Assembly: GCA_963575745.1 (NCBI GenBank) | Contig: CAUYUJ010020588.1 | Location: forward strand, 115,652 to 153,983 | DNA: 38,332 nucleotides | Origin: Prorocentrum cordatum | Taxonomy: Eukaryota; Sar; Dinophyceae; Prorocentrales; Prorocentraceae | Direction: 5' to 3' | Shown here: positions 1-11,583 of the stretch, piece by piece | Layout of the letters: each line of letters starts with the position of its first letter | How positions within the stretch are numbered: position 1 is the first letter of the stretch | Translations under genes and position numbers: made by a program | The notes under the pieces: generated by a model | Seen by the model: the letters and a program-made list of their open reading frames with translations, nothing else | Databases searched by the model: none | What the model was told of the DNA's origin: nothing

Positions 1-77
1 CGGCAGGCCCCCCGGCAGGCCGTCCCCGCCGGAGGCCTCCCGGATGGGGCCCTCAGGGGCAACAACGATAGTCAGAG

Positions 78-235
78 CGTGAATTACCTACCCCGCTTTC
101 GCTTCCAGGCAAAACCAAGTCATACCACGCGCCTCCTCGTCAAGCGGCCTGACCAGTACAGGCCGTAGTTTGGCATCGTTTGGTATCTCTTGGAAGCGAG
201 GGTGGTCAAAAGCGAGGTAGGGTTGTTTTTCCCTA
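78..235. repeat. Dispersed repeat R1, copy 1
   Basis: About 158 bp that recurs in the same orientation at 3121-3280. Both copies share blocks such as CCACGCGCCTCC, CGGCCTGACCAG and GCGAGGGTGGTCAAAAGCGA, with scattered substitutions. Reading frames through it are not conserved between copies, so I treat it as non-coding. Confidence 0.75.
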
Positions 236-600
236 AGATAGGGGGGGGATATCGGCACAGGGGGGGGTGCATCGACCCCCGCTCGCCCATGGATCGCCGA
301 TGGGGGCCCCATAGCCCATAGCCCCAACCTGCCCAGGAAGGTGCGGATTCAGTATCGGAGGCCGATCGGCGATGTATCGCCGATTCCAGGTCGATGTTTC
401 CCCCCTATCCCTATCCCCCCCTATCGTTGCCCCTCAGGTCCGAGTACACACTGTTCGGTTATGACTATTCGAAAATTTTCTGATCCTGTGCTTTGGGGGG
501 GCCAGGATCCTTGCATTTCTAATTGCTCTGTCCTCTTCCTGGCCACCAGGGTGTCAGGAGCAAGTAGAAACGAGCACGATCCGAAATGAGCACGGTTGGA
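236..600. other. No gene seen
   Basis: G/C homopolymer-rich sequence with a few CGCCGAT-type words related to the GATGCATCG elements downstream. I see no supported gene, RNA or clear repeat boundary. Confidence 0.5.
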
Positions 601-613
601 CATGCACGACGTG

Positions 614-868
614 CAGATGGGGCCCGAGGATCGCGCCGCATCGCCGATGCCTCTGCGATGCGGCTCGATGTGGAGCCCGAGTTCCTCCACGCACTGCATG
701 GCCGATGCATCGTTGACGGGTGCATCGGCCATGCGTGGTGACGTCAACGATGCATCCTCCACGCAGTCGCGGATGCATCGTTGACGTCACCACTGCATGG
801 CCGATGCCTCGGCGACGCATCGCCGATTCGGTGAGAGCCACCGGCCCCACCCACCGAGACCCCATTCT
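614..868. mobile_element. GATGCATCG foldback element, diverged copy
   Basis: Begins with a GATGGGGCCCGAGGATCGCG-like end and is filled with repeated GATGCATCG / CATCGGCGATG words in both orientations. Its right end (GAGACCCCAT) is poorly conserved. Better copies are at 10388-10592 and 21278-21498. No coding potential is apparent. Confidence 0.6.
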
Positions 869-870
869 TC

Positions 871-1091
871 GATGCTCGTTTTGGGGACCTTCCTGGGGCC
901 CACCCAACGGATCTGTTCGACTCAGGTTCGACTCAAGTTCGACTGAGGTTCGACTCAGCTTCGACTCAGATTCGACTCAGGTTCGACGCAGCTTCGACGC
1001 AGGTTCGACTCGGGTTCGAGTCAGGTTCGACGCAGCTTCGACGCACGAGTGGAGCGAGTGGCTCCAGGAAGGTCCCCAGAATGAGCGTGCA
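871..1091. mobile_element. TIR element enclosing an 11-bp tandem array
   Basis: Inverted termini lie at 871-903 and 1059-1091, sharing GGGGACCTTCCTGG and its complement, roughly 27 of 32 positions paired. Between them is an array of 11-bp units (916-1050). No ORF is credible. I infer a non-autonomous foldback element. Confidence 0.6.
916..1050. repeat. 11-bp tandem repeat (GGTTCGACTCA)
   Basis: About 12 copies of an 11-bp unit near GGTTCGACTCA, drifting to GGTTCGACGCA and GGTTCGAGTCA. The unit resembles the RNA polymerase III B box (GGTTCGANNCC), but no A box or tRNA fold accompanies it. Confidence 0.85.
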
Positions 1092-1212
1092 ACCAGCCGG
1101 GAGGCCTCTGTCTTCCGCGGCGGCCCCGCGCCTCGCTCTGGGTTCGCGGGCCGGGGGGGGAGGCTCTCGAGGGCGAGCGGGCCGTCGCGGAAGGAGGCCG
1201 TCGCGGGAGGGG

Positions 1213-1818
1213 TGGCGAGCGAGCGAACTTCAGGAGGGGAAAAAAAACACAGACACTATGAATCTTCGATTCCCCAGAAAGTATGGGAAAATATGGGAAG
1301 TGGGGGGGGGAGACGAAAACCCAGAAAATATGGGAATAGATGGGGAATCGTTTTGTTTGTGTGTATTTATTTGTGTGTGTCTCAGGGCCACTTCAGAACC
1401 ACGCGAGCATGTCTGTCGGCTGCTCGGCCCTGTGCAGGGCCTGGGTGTACAAGTCGACTACCAGCCAGACAACACACCTGAAGCGTGAGCAGAATCTGGA
1501 ACTGGGAATCCAGAAACATGCAGCAGAGGGGAGGGAGGCGGGGGAAGGAGGGGGAGAAGGGGGGGGGGGAGGATGAGGGAGGGACATCACAACTTCATCA
1601 TGCAGGATGGGGTCGGTGTGCGGTAATCAGGTTCGTGTCTGAAGGGGGCCCAAGGACACACAAAGAAATAGACACAAATCCCAGGGCTCACCACATGTTT
1701 CCCCATATTTTCGGGGTGTTCGTCTCCTCCCCCCCGCTTCCCATATTTTCCCAAATATTTTCCTGCGAGTCGACGATGCATTGTGTCTGGGTGTTTTTCC
1801 CCCTCCTGAGTGTCGTGC
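1213..1818. mobile_element. Long-TIR foldback element, family F2, copy 1
   Basis: Left arm about 1213-1390 and right arm about 1640-1818 are inverted copies. Both carry TCAGGAGG, an A-run with CACAGACAC, CGATTCCCCAGAAA-like and ATGGGAAAATATGGGAAG-like words, a G-run and GTGTGTATTT. The middle (1391-1640) is unrelated to the second copy at 11584-12023. No transposase frame is seen. Confidence 0.65.
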
Positions 1819-2205
1819 CGACTGGCGGCGACCCCGCTGCCGACGTTCAACGTTCAACGCCGCTGGCGATCCAGAATCGGTCGGCGTGGAACGATCTAAC
1901 GTTACGGAAACGGCCGATCGTTCAAGATGGAGCGATCCAGCGCGGTGTCAGAAACCAACGCCAGGGCCGGCACGCCACGAACCCACGGCACCATCTCCGA
2001 CGACGGCGCCGCGCAGCAGTTTCGTGACGTGGACCCCCTGGGAGAGCTCGGCCTCTGCCCCCGGAGGCCGGCCGCTCCTCCTGAGAGTCTATCGCTTTTG
2101 CGGGCGGCCCCCGGGGGCAGGAGACACGGAACCCCGAGGCCGCGAGCGGTGGAAAGCCACGCCGCCGCGATCCGATCTGACGGCGACCAGCCCTCCGCAC
2201 CCTCA
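1819..2205. other. No gene seen
   Basis: GC-rich sequence open in several frames on both strands, as expected from composition. No motif, repeat or RNA is recognised. Confidence 0.5.
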
Positions 2206-2390
2206 GACTGGGTAGTCGAAGGCCAGACTGTCAGATTGGATTGGGCCCCAAGGGCCAATCTGGCCCGGCCAAGCTGGATAATTTGGCTTATTCGCCAGAC
2301 TGGATTCGCGTTGGCTCCCTCGCCAGATTGCCCCCGTTTGCCAGATTGGGCCTGCCAGGTTGGCGCCAGATTGGCTTCGACTACCCAGTC
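2206..2390. mobile_element. MITE-like element with GCCAGATTGG repeats
   Basis: Inverted termini at 2206-2229 and 2367-2390 share GACTGGGTAGTCGAAG. The interior repeats GCCAGATTGG-type words in both orientations. Length is 185 bp, with no ORF and no convincing target duplication. Confidence 0.65.
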
Positions 2391-2623
2391 AGACCCGGAC
2401 CTGGGCGGCGCGCGCAGAAAACACACACGGCGACGGCCGGCCCCCGCGCGCCTGCGGCCTCGCGGGGGCCGCTCCCGAGCCCCAGGAGGCCCGGGGGGAG
2501 GCACCGGCCTGGTGCCCAGGAAGGGGGCGAGAGCGCGCAGGGGGGGGGGCCCGCGTCGGGCGGGGCCAGGGCGAGGCCCGAGCCGTTCCAGAGCGTTCCA
2601 GCACGAGTCTGAGATGGGAAGGT

Positions 2624-2701
2624 TCCTCCTCCTCCTCCTCCTCCTCCTCCTCCTCCTCCCCCTCCTCCTCGTCCTCCCCCTCCTCCTCCTCCTCCTCCTC
2701 C
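2624..2701. repeat. (TCC)n array
   Basis: About 25 TCC triplets with a few CCC/GTC interruptions on the + strand. The poly-Leu/Ser or poly-Gly/Glu frames across it are composition artefacts. Confidence 0.95.
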
Positions 2702-2814
2702 AGAACGGTTCTGAGAGGAGGAGATTCCGTCCCAGAGCGGAGCGTTCCGGAAGGCTCTGAGAAGGGCGTGCCGCCCGAGACATCCTCCCGAGCCGCCGGA
2801 TCTCAAAGGTTCTC

Positions 2815-3012
2815 GATCCCAGGCATGCGACGTCCTGCTGTGCACAGTGTGCAGTACGGGGTTCCTGGAAGTCCCGACCCATTCCCTGGGACCAGTCTTT
2901 CATCCTGGGCCGTTTTCTGACGGTCCCGAGGCCCGGCAAGGGCCCCCCGAGGCCGACTTTGGCCAACAACCTCCCGTCTTGATGTTTGCGTCGGCGCGAT
3001 CATGTCTGGGAG
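2815..3012 (+). repeat. Dispersed repeat R2, copy 1
   Basis: Shares ATGCGACGTCCTG, AAGTCCCGACCC, TTTCATCCTG, GACGG(T/C)CCCGAGGCCCGGC and CCTCCCGTC(T/C)TGAT with the copy at 31615-31815. Inverted copies are at about 11090-11240 and 20133-20246. This copy follows a TCC array. Confidence 0.75.
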
Positions 3013-3120
3013 CTTCTCTCCACCCGCTGTTCGCCTCGTCCTGGCCTCGTCGCAGCACGTCGCGACAGAAAGCGGCGCCGTCGCATCGAGGCCCAGACAT
3101 CCCACGGGTTTATCCTTCAG

Positions 3121-3280
3121 AGCGCGAATTGCCTACCCCGTTTTCGCTCCCAGGCGAAGCCGAGTCACACCACGCGCCTCCCCGTCGATCGGCCTGACCA
3201 GCACAGGCCGTAGCTTGGCATCGCTTGGCAGCTCTTGGAGGCGAGGGTGGTCAAAAGCGAGGTGGGTTCGTTTGCCCCCT
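3121..3280. repeat. Dispersed repeat R1, copy 2
   Basis: Direct repeat of 78-235; both contain CGGCCTGACCAG, AGGCCGTAG and GAGGGTGGTCAAAAGCGAGGT. Confidence 0.75.
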
Positions 3281-3283
3281 GGG

Positions 3284-3612
3284 TTTGGAGTGCCTCGCCA
3301 CACGGGGCCCCCGGGAGGTCCTGGGCCAGGGGCCGGCTCCTCACCCAGACATCCCACAGGTCTGGAGTTCCTCGCCACGGGGCCTTACGCATTGGCACGC
3401 CCCACGACACAGCCAATCCAAAAACATGCACTCGAGCGAAAAAAAGCATGCGGTGCACCGTGGGGGAGGAGGGCTGAGGGGGAGGAGGGATGAGGGGGGA
3501 TGAGAGGAGAGAGCCCAGGCTCCGCACTACCACTACACTCCCACAGGTTTGGAGTGCCTCGCCACACGGGGCCCCGGAGGTCCTGGGCCAGGGGCGGGCT
3601 CCTCACCCCGAG
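3284..3612. repeat. Local direct repeats (TTTGGAGTGCCTCGCC)
   Basis: Blocks at about 3288-3350 and 3548-3608 share TTTGGAGTGCCTCGCCACAC, GGGGCCCC, GGTCCTGGGCCAGGGGC and GGCTCCTCACCC. A shorter TCTGGAGTTCCTCGCC copy lies at 3360. No coding is inferred. Confidence 0.7.
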
Positions 3613-3640
3613 CTGTTTTATTGAGCGGTCTCTTGCTAGG

Positions 3641-3829
3641 ATTAAGTCGGGCCTGTCCCCCTACAGGGGGATTTTCGACGAAAAATAAAGAATACCCCCG
3701 AGATAGTCAAACAAATTGTCCAAAAATAGTCTGGGGGCTGTTTTCTAAGTATTGTTTGGCCTTCTTGGGGTATGTTTGGGGTAGTTTTTCGTTGAAAATC
3801 CCCCTGTAGGGGGACACGCCCGACATAAT
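3641..3829. mobile_element. MITE with CTACAG termini and 6-bp TSD (family F1, copy 1)
   Basis: A 189-bp element. Its left terminus ATTAAGTCGGGC and right terminus (reverse complement ATTATGTCGGGC) begin an inverted repeat of about 45 bp. This contains CCCCCTACAGGGGGATTTTC, itself able to fold. GCTAGG abuts both ends exactly (3635-3640 and 3830-3835), a plausible target-site duplication. The interior holds AATAGTCTGGGGGC, shared with related copies at 12073, 19159 and 20608. No transposase is encoded. Confidence 0.8.
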
Positions 3830-3870
3830 GCTAGGACCTGGCGAGGGCCTCCGGAGGCCATAAGAGAAGA

Positions 3871-4143
<273 letters not shown>

Positions 4144-5962
4144 CAATCATGTTAAGACTGCTCGCTCCTACATGCTCGCGTACCATGCAACACGTATATC
4201 CCAAGCCGTCGATACCCGCCCTCTTCGTCTTCGATCGTAACCCGCTTGGGGGCGTATCTTCCTTACCTGCCGCGTGTAACTGGTGCAGCCGCCAAAACAA
4301 GGGAAGAGAGAGAGGGCGAATGGAAGGGGGAAGGAGAAGGATGGAGCACGGGATTAGCAGGAGGGGGACTAGGAGCAGGAATATTCTCCTTTGTACAGAT
4401 GAGATTGCCAGCCCCGGGGGAGGAGGGGGGCACTTCAAGTAAAAAGCACAATGTGCACCGGTGGAGGGTGTCAACAGTAATTCTTTGTTTCAAGAGTGAG
4501 AGTTCGATCATCATTTTAAGACTGTTCTGCGTTCGCGTGCCATTCAAGACGTGTATCCAAACCTTCGGTATCCCCCCCTCGTCGTTTTCGATGCACTCTT
4601 GGGGGAATGTCTTCATTACCTGTCACGTGTGTTTAGCGCAGCCCCTAAAACAGGGGAAGCGAGGACGGATAGATAGGGGAGGGAGAAGGATGGAGCACGA
4701 CGGAGATTAGCAGGCTACTAGCGGGAACCATGTGGCAGAACTCGACGGGCAGATCGGGCGGTCAGACCCTAGCTGGCGGGTCGGGAAGCGGCCAAGTCGA
4801 GCAGGCGGGTTGTTGAAGCGTCAGCCCTGCATGAATCGCGTGGAAGTCTCGAACGATAGCGCGATCACCAAGTAAATAATTTAGAACGGCCTAAGCGAGA
4901 GCGTGATTCCTGATTGTCGATGGAGCGGCGTTTGAATCTACTGCGAGGAAGGCCCACGCGAGAGCACGATGCCAGCATAAGTTGTGAGGAAGTCCCCCGC
5001 GAGAGCGCGAGTTTGGAATAACTTGCGAGGAAGTATCAGGCGGGAGCCGTTGTTGTTGTTATGGCTTGGGGAGGGCAACACAATTTTTTGAGCAGGAAGA
5101 TTTGGGATGAAAAACAAGGTTCGAGCACCAAGGGGGGCATTTCAATTGAAAAACACAATGTGTGCCAGTGGGGGTGGCTAACCATTTTGATTCTTCAAGA
5201 GTGAGACTTCAGCAGCAACAACAATCATCATTTTAAGGCTTTCCGCTCAGATTTGCTCGCATGTCATTCAACACGTATATCCCAAACCCTCGATACACGC
5301 CCTTTTCGTCTTCGATCGTACCCCCTTGGGGGTAGATCTTCCTTACCTGCCTCGCGCATTGCGTGCATGCCCTAAAACGAAGTGAGGGAGGACGGATAAA
5401 AAGGGGAGGGGGAAGGATGGAGCACGGGAGAGATTAGCAGGATGGGGGCTAGGAACAGAAAACACGTGGTTAAACCAGACGGGCGGGTCGGGCGGGCAGA
5501 CTTTAGCTGGCGGGTCGGGAAGGCGGGCCCAAGCGGCCAGGTCGAGCAGGCGGATTGCTGAAGCTTGAGTCCTGCATCAATCGCCAGGAAATCTTGAGCC
5601 AGACCGCGATGCCCAGGTAAATCGCGAGAAAGGCTAAAGCGAGAGCGTGATTCCTGAGTGTCGGGGGCGCGGCGTTTGAACCCATGGCGAAGAAGTCCCA
5701 CGCGAGAGCGCGATTCCTGCATGAGTTGTGAGGAAGTCCCGCGCAAGAGCGCGATTTGTCAATACATAGTGAGGAAGTATCCGGCGGGAGCCGTTGTTGT
5801 TGTAGTTCGGGACCCAACCGCGCAGTTTGAACAGGAAGGTTTTCCCTGTTCAAAGAAAACAGGGTGCGAGCCCCGAGGGAGGGGCACTTTCATTGAAAAA
5901 CACAATGTGCACCGGCCGGGGGATCAATCAACATCATTCTTCAAGAATGATAGTTCAGCACC

Positions 5963-5978
5963 AACAACCACGATAACG

Positions 5979-6049
<71 letters not shown>
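5963..6049. repeat. (CAA)n array
   Basis: About 26 nearly pure CAA triplets, at the same unit position as the arrays at 3871 and 8885 but followed by unrelated DNA. Confidence 0.95.
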
Positions 6050-6800
6050 TACTAGCACGTGGGGACACTCCGTTCTCACCAGTGCCAGGGTTTTCATAGG
6101 AGGCGGGCAATACCCCCACTTTGTGGGGGGGCCGGTTCAAGCTCTACCAAATTTCCAAACGACTCTTCGCCACCACCCACACCCAGCTTCCCGCCCTATG
6201 ACGTTCGGACACTTCACTTCGTGGCATGCGGACGACCGTGGCTACTATTCAGGGCCCCGCGGCCGACGACGACGGCGTGCGCGCGCGAAGAAAAAACGAA
6301 TGTGTCCCGCATGGTATTATTTGACAGGGATGATGGCCCTGGCAGGTGCGCAACCGTTGTTGCAGAAGTTCGAAAAAGTTGCTCGCAAAAGCCCGTTTGA
6401 CAGAAATGTTTAAAAAGTGTTGGGTTTCCTACGAATCCGCAAGAGCGCGCGGGATGAAATTTTGACATTTTTTTTTGAAAAACCATTGGTTTTTTGATGT
6501 TTTTATGTTAAAATCGCTACGAAACTAAGGTTTTGGAAGGATTTCGTCTTGCGCGCGCGAATGTCCACTTTACCTTATTTTTTGCAAGGGATTATTGAAA
6601 TTTGATTATATTAGAAGAGAAATGTCATTTTATATTGTTTTTTGCAAGGGAAAGCGGGGGGGAACAAAACAACCGGATCTGGACCCCATCCACTTTTCTG
6701 AAGCTTTCGCGAAAAAATGATGAAAATGTAGCTGCGGCCTAGGCGCGGCGGGGGGGCCGTGCACCAGGGGTCCCAACAATAATTATTCTTTAGAATTAAT
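6050..6800. other. Non-array insert with an AT-rich island
   Basis: Breaks the macro-array. About 6405-6660 is strikingly AT-rich for this window, with T-runs and two TTTTTTGCAAGGGA copies (near 6580 and 6640). No gene is seen; the only long frames come from the GC-rich flank. Confidence 0.6.
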
Positions 6801-7599
6801 AATGTTCAACAACAACGATCATGTTAAGACTGTTCGCTCTTATCTGCTCGCGTGCCGCTCAAAACGTATACCCCAAATGCTCAGTACCAGCCCCCTTCGT
6901 CTTCTATTGTACCCCCTTGGGAGTGTGTTTCTCTTACCTGCAGCGTGCATTACGTGCAGCCAAAAGTAGGGGAATAGAAGTCGGATGGAAGGAAGGGACA
7001 AGGGGGGGGGGACGAGAGTAGAGCACGAGAGAGGGTAGCAGGAGTGGGGTTTGGAGCAGAAAGCACGTGGCAGAACCAGACGGGCAGATCGGGCGGGCAG
7101 ACCCTAGCGTGCGTATCGGGAAGGCGGGCCCAGGCGGCCAGGTCGAGCAGGCGGATTGCTGAAGCGTGCGTCCTGCATAAATCGCGAGGATGTCTCGAGA
7201 GAAAACGCCGCTCCTGAGTTCGAGAGCCTCTCTGGCCAGGGCTCTCGGATTACATCTTGGGAAGGATCAAGCGGGAACCTTTGTCACCGTGTCTGGGCCT
7301 CCACCAATTGGTTTGAAATACAAGAAACTCTGGAGCGAGAGCGCCGGTCGTGAGTTCGGAGGCCTGCCTGGCCTGGGGTTTCCGGAGTAAGTCGTGCGAG
7401 CGGGAGCCTTTGTCGTCATGGCTGGGCTTCCGCCAACTTGATTAAATCGCGAAGAAGTCTCAAGCAAGAGCGCCGCTCTTGAGTTCGAGGCCCTCTGTGA
7501 CCGGGGTGTCTCGGGATACCTATACGACCACCCTTCGGGTGATGAGGAGGTTGTGGGGGGGAGAGGGGGGGGGGAACCAACATCTGACTCGATCGATAT

Positions 7600-8170
7600 C
7601 ATTATCTATCTCTCTCAATGGCACACCACGGGAACTTGTCGATCTCACTATCGAGCTCACTATCGATCTCATTCAACGGGACACCACCGGACACCATGGG
7701 ACACCGCGGGGCACCTCTCGATCTCATTATCGGTGTCGATATCACTATAGATTTCTCTTTTTGGACACCACGGGACACCCCGGGGCACCACATCGATCTC
7801 ACTATCGATATCACTACCGACGTCAGTCAACAAGACACCACGGGACACCTGTCGATCCCACTATCGATCTCACTGTCGATTTCACGGTTTGGGACAACAC
7901 GGGACACCACGGAACACCTCGGGGCACCACATCGATCTCAACATCGATATCACTAATCGATATCACGATCGACCTCACTCAACGGGACACCACGGGAAAC
8001 TTGTCGATCTCACTATCGATCTCACTATCGATTTTCTTTGTTTGGGACACCACGGGACGCCTCGGGGCACCACATCGATCGCAGTATCGATACCACTATC
8101 GATCTCACTTTCGATCTCTTCATCGATCTCACGATCAATCTCACTATCGATCTCAATCAACGGGACACCG
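7600..8170. repeat. Satellite with 152-bp higher-order period
   Basis: ATCGATCTCACT-type 12-mers alternate with GGGACACCACGGGACACC-type blocks. Corresponding blocks start at 7679, 7831 and 7983, exactly 152 bp apart; the next is at 8161. Open frames across it only translate the repeat. Confidence 0.85.
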
Positions 8171-8465
8171 AGGGGCACCGCGAGCCACCGCCAGACGGAC
8201 GGACGGGCGGGCGGGCGGGGGAGAATCATGTGTCTTGACTTCGCCCTAGCAGCGGCGGACACCGTGGGACACCGCGAGCCATCGCTGGACTGGAGCGAAA
8301 CATTTGTCTTGACTTCGCCTTAGCAGCGGCGGACACCATGGGACACCACGGGACACCGCGGGACACCGCTAGGGCCACCGCCGGACGGACAGACGGACGG
8401 ACGGACGGGTGAGCAACATTTGTAGCAACATTTGTCTTGACTTCGCCCTAGCAACGGCGGGTTCA
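8171..8465. repeat. GACGGACG and CTTGACTTCGCC repeats
   Basis: Three copies of TGTCTTGACTTCGCC (8230, 8308, 8434) with GCAGCGGCGGACACC and GACGGACGGACGG tracts. It seems a degenerate continuation of the satellite just upstream. Confidence 0.7.
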
Positions 8466-8884
8466 TTCCTCCCGCGCGCCCACGCAGCTTCGCCTTGCCC
8501 GCACGCACGACACGAACGAAACGAAACGATTTCCCGGTTGGGGGTTTCCGTTCCACTGCGATATCACCCTGCAACCTCCGATACTGTGAGGAATTATCGT
8601 GCGGGAGCACTTGTCGTCCTGCCTGGGCCTCCGCCAACTTGATTGAATTGCGAAGCGCCGTTTCTGAGTTCGGGGCCCTCTCTGGCCAGGGTGTCTCCGA
8701 GTAATTTGTGAGGAAGTATCGAGCGGGAGCCGTTGTCGTTGTAGCCGGGCCTGCAAAGACACACATGTTCTATCAAGCCAGTGTTCGAGCGGGAGCCTCG
8801 ATTTCAGAGAAAATGTAGCCGGCGTCGAGGCTAGAGCGCGTTGAACCGTTTCCGGAGATCAGCAATCATGATGTTCTAGAAGTG

Positions 8885-8926
8885 GATGTTCAACAACAAC
8901 AACAACAACAACGACAACAATAACAG

Positions 8927-8961
<35 letters not shown>

Positions 8962-9225
8962 GCAACAACATCAACAATAACAACATCAACAACCACAACA
9001 ACAACAACAACATTACCAACAACAGTAGCAACAACAAACAATAGCAACAACGACGACAATAGCAACAACGACGACAACTACAACAGTAATCATAACCACA
9101 CTAGTAACAACAAGAACTACACCAACAACAGCATCAACGAACTCAACAACAATAACAACAACATCAACAACAACAGCAACCGCAACAGCAACGGCAACAG
9201 CAACAGCAGCATCAACAACAACAAG
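8885..9225. repeat. (CAA)n/(CGA)n array
   Basis: About 340 bp of AAC/ACG/CAG/CAT triplets in a macro-array unit, just before its CATTTTAAGAC block. Confidence 0.93.
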
Positions 9226-10034
9226 CATTTTAAGACGAATCGTTCTTATTGGCTCGCGTGTCATGCAGCATGAATATACCAAACCCTCGATACCCGCCTT
9301 CTTCGTCTTAGATCGTACCCCCTTTCAGGGTATACCTTCCTTCTCTATCACGTGTAGATGGCGGAACCCCTACCAAGAAAATGAGGAAGGAAGGAAGGAG
9401 GGCAGAGACAAGAGGGAGAGAGGAGGATGGAACGCGGGAGAGAGTTGCAGGAGGGGGGTTCGGAGCATGAGTACAAGCAACAGAACCAGACGGGCGGGTC
9501 GGGCGGGCGGACCCTAACGGACAGGTCGGGCGGGCAGGCCCAGATGACCGGGTCGACGTTGCAGCGTCAATCCAATATGAATCGCAAGGAAGTTTCGAGC
9601 GATCGCGCGATTTCCGGGTAAATCATGAGGAGGTCCATTGCGGGCGCGTGATTCTTGAGTGTTGTGGGCACGGCGCCACAATCCACGCGAGAGCGCGATC
9701 TCTGCATTAACTATGAGGGAGTCTCGCGCGTGAGTGCGGGTATTCGAGTACATTGTGAGGAAGTGTCAGACGGGAGCCGCTGTTGTTGCAAGCCGGGGGC
9801 CAACGACACAGTTTGGTGACACCAGGCTTTCCCTACTAAAAAGCAGGGTGCGAGCCCCATAAGGGGCACCCCACTTGAACAAATACAATGGTCACTGGAG
9901 GGAGGGGATCAACAACAGTTATCGATCATAACTGAGAACTCAGCAAAACAGAAACAAAAAAACAAGCAACCACGGAGCCAAACAACGAAAGCACATGGAA
10001 CAAACGGGGGGCGCAACAAGACAACACCAACAAA

Positions 10035-10175
10035 AACAACCACGCACACACAAACAAACAAACAAACAAACGAACAACAAAAAATAGGCAAACACACACA
10101 CACAAACAAACAAACAAACAAACAAACAAACAAACGACAGCAACAACAAATCAAACGAAACAACAACAATAAACA
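10035..10175. repeat. (AAAC)n array
   Basis: Runs of ACAAACAAACAAAC with ACACAC interruptions. Poly-Cys/Val/Phe frames on the complement are artefacts. Confidence 0.9.
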
Positions 10176-10387
10176 AGAAACGCATCGAGTTTCTCCAGCC
10201 GTTGGAGGCCTGCGGGAGGGCAGCCTGCTCCACAGGAGGCGGCGCAGCGCCGCGGGCCCAGCCGGGGCTCTGGGCTGGCCCTCGGCGCCCAGTGGTGGCT
10301 CCTGGCCGGGATTGCCGCCGCGGCCGTCGCGCTCACGGGGATTGCTGGCGCTCGGAGGGCGCCACCTTCTACTCCTTGGGCCTCCCC

Positions 10388-10592
10388 GATGGGGTCCGAG
10401 TAGATGGGGTCGGAGGATCGCGCCGAATCGCCGATGCATCGCCGATGCGGCTCGATACAGCGCCCGATTTGCTGCACGGCGTCGCCGACGCATCGCCCGC
10501 GTCGACGATGCATCGCGGGTGCATCGGCGATGTATTGCCGATGTATCGGCGATGCGGTGCGATCCTCCGACCCCATCTACTCCGACTCCATC
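10388..10592. mobile_element. GATGCATCG foldback element, best copy
   Basis: A 205-bp element with termini of about 54 bp. Left 10388-10441 carries GATGGGGTCCGAG and GATGGGGTCGGAGGATCGCG; right 10539-10592 carries CGATCCTCCGACCCCATC and the ACTCCATC end. The interior is GATGCATCG/CGTCGCC repeats in both orientations, so a strand could fold end to end. Non-coding. Confidence 0.8.
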
Positions 10593-10857
10593 TAGAAGGC
10601 CTCTATCTACAAACCTCGTCAAAATGAATCGAAACGCTGTTCAGAATCGAGGCGCTCGATAGTTCGGGGACTTGTCAAAAAAAACGCGTTCTTCGATGCA
10701 GTGTGGGTGCCGCCGGATTTCGGACACCCCCGCGTCTGGGCCGAAAACCTCACGCCAGCATGAAAGTCGCGCCGACCATGCAGGCACCGAGAACCAAAAC
10801 CGACAATTTTTGTTTTGGCGAGTCTTGTTGGGCCCCCAAGCCCAGACGGTCTCGCGC

Positions 10858-11064
10858 CTTGAATCGGGCCGGGCGAAAGGGGGGGATTGGGAAAGGGGGG
10901 GTTACGAAATTTGCTGCATGCAGCTGGTTTCGGCCTCACCGAGGGGCCCATTCCTCGATACATAGCCGCCTCCGGCGCCGGGAGGCGCCAGGAAAATCAG
11001 CTTGGTGAGCTGATTTTCAAACCCCCCCTGTGCTATCCCCCCCTTTCGCCCGACCCGATTGAAG
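10858..11064. mobile_element. MITE-like element with G-run termini
   Basis: Inverted arms at 10858-10912 and 11012-11064 share CTT(G/C)AATCGGG, CGGGCGAAAGGGGGGGAT and a GGGGGGGTT block. Inside is a hairpin with 11-bp arms GAAAATCAGCT and AGCTGATTTTC around a 5-nt loop (near 10992-11018). No ORF. Confidence 0.7.
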
Positions 11065-11089
11065 AAATCATGGCAGGAGGTATTGTGCT

Positions 11090-11240
11090 ATAGCTTCCAC
11101 CTCCGGGGGCGCGTCCTCGCCGGCCCCCCTTGCGCCGTGAAGCGGCGGCTCGGGGTGCAGAGCGGGTCCCGGGGTAAACGTCGGGACTGGAGCCGCGCGA
11201 TGGAAAAAATCAAGACATCGCATGTCTGTCTGGGAAGGGG
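11090..11240 (-). repeat. Dispersed repeat R2, inverted copy
   Basis: On the minus strand it reads CCCAGAC, ATGCGATGTCTTGATTTTT, GTCCCGACG, GGGACC, CCCGAGCCGCC and GGCGAGGACGCGCCCCC, parallel to 31615-31760 but diverged. Confidence 0.6.
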
Positions 11241-11412
11241 ATCCGAGTAGACACGGTCGATGTGGAGCCAGAATTTCATATGCTGATGGCGCCGATGCAT
11301 CGCCGACGTCGCCGATGCATCGCCAGCGCATCGCCGATGCATTGGCGATGAATTGGCGATGCTCCGCGATGCTCCGACCCCATCTACTCGGACCCCATTG
11401 AGGAGGCCTCTA
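11237..11412. mobile_element. GATGCATCG foldback element, asymmetric copy
   Basis: The right end (CTCCGACCCCATC, ACTCGGACCCCAT, GAGGAGGCCTCT) is well conserved. The left end is partly decayed, with ATCCGAGTAGA and CGGTCGATGTGGAGCC. The interior is CGCCGATGCATCGCC repeats. Confidence 0.65.
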
Positions 11413-11583
11413 CAGCTATGGTAGTCAGAGGAGGGCAAGCTGCGACAACGGTGGTTGGGTTTTCCGGGGGGGGGCCCTCTTCGCCACGGCTGGACGCAGC
11501 TCGGAAGACTGGCTGGTGCGGAAGGGGGTGCCCGGGGATCGGTTTTGAGTTGCCGGTGTCATACATTGCCCTGCTCCGAGGTA

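Noticed and set aside
916-1050. tRNA genes
   Set aside because: Only B-box-like words recur; no acceptor or anticodon stems can be built.
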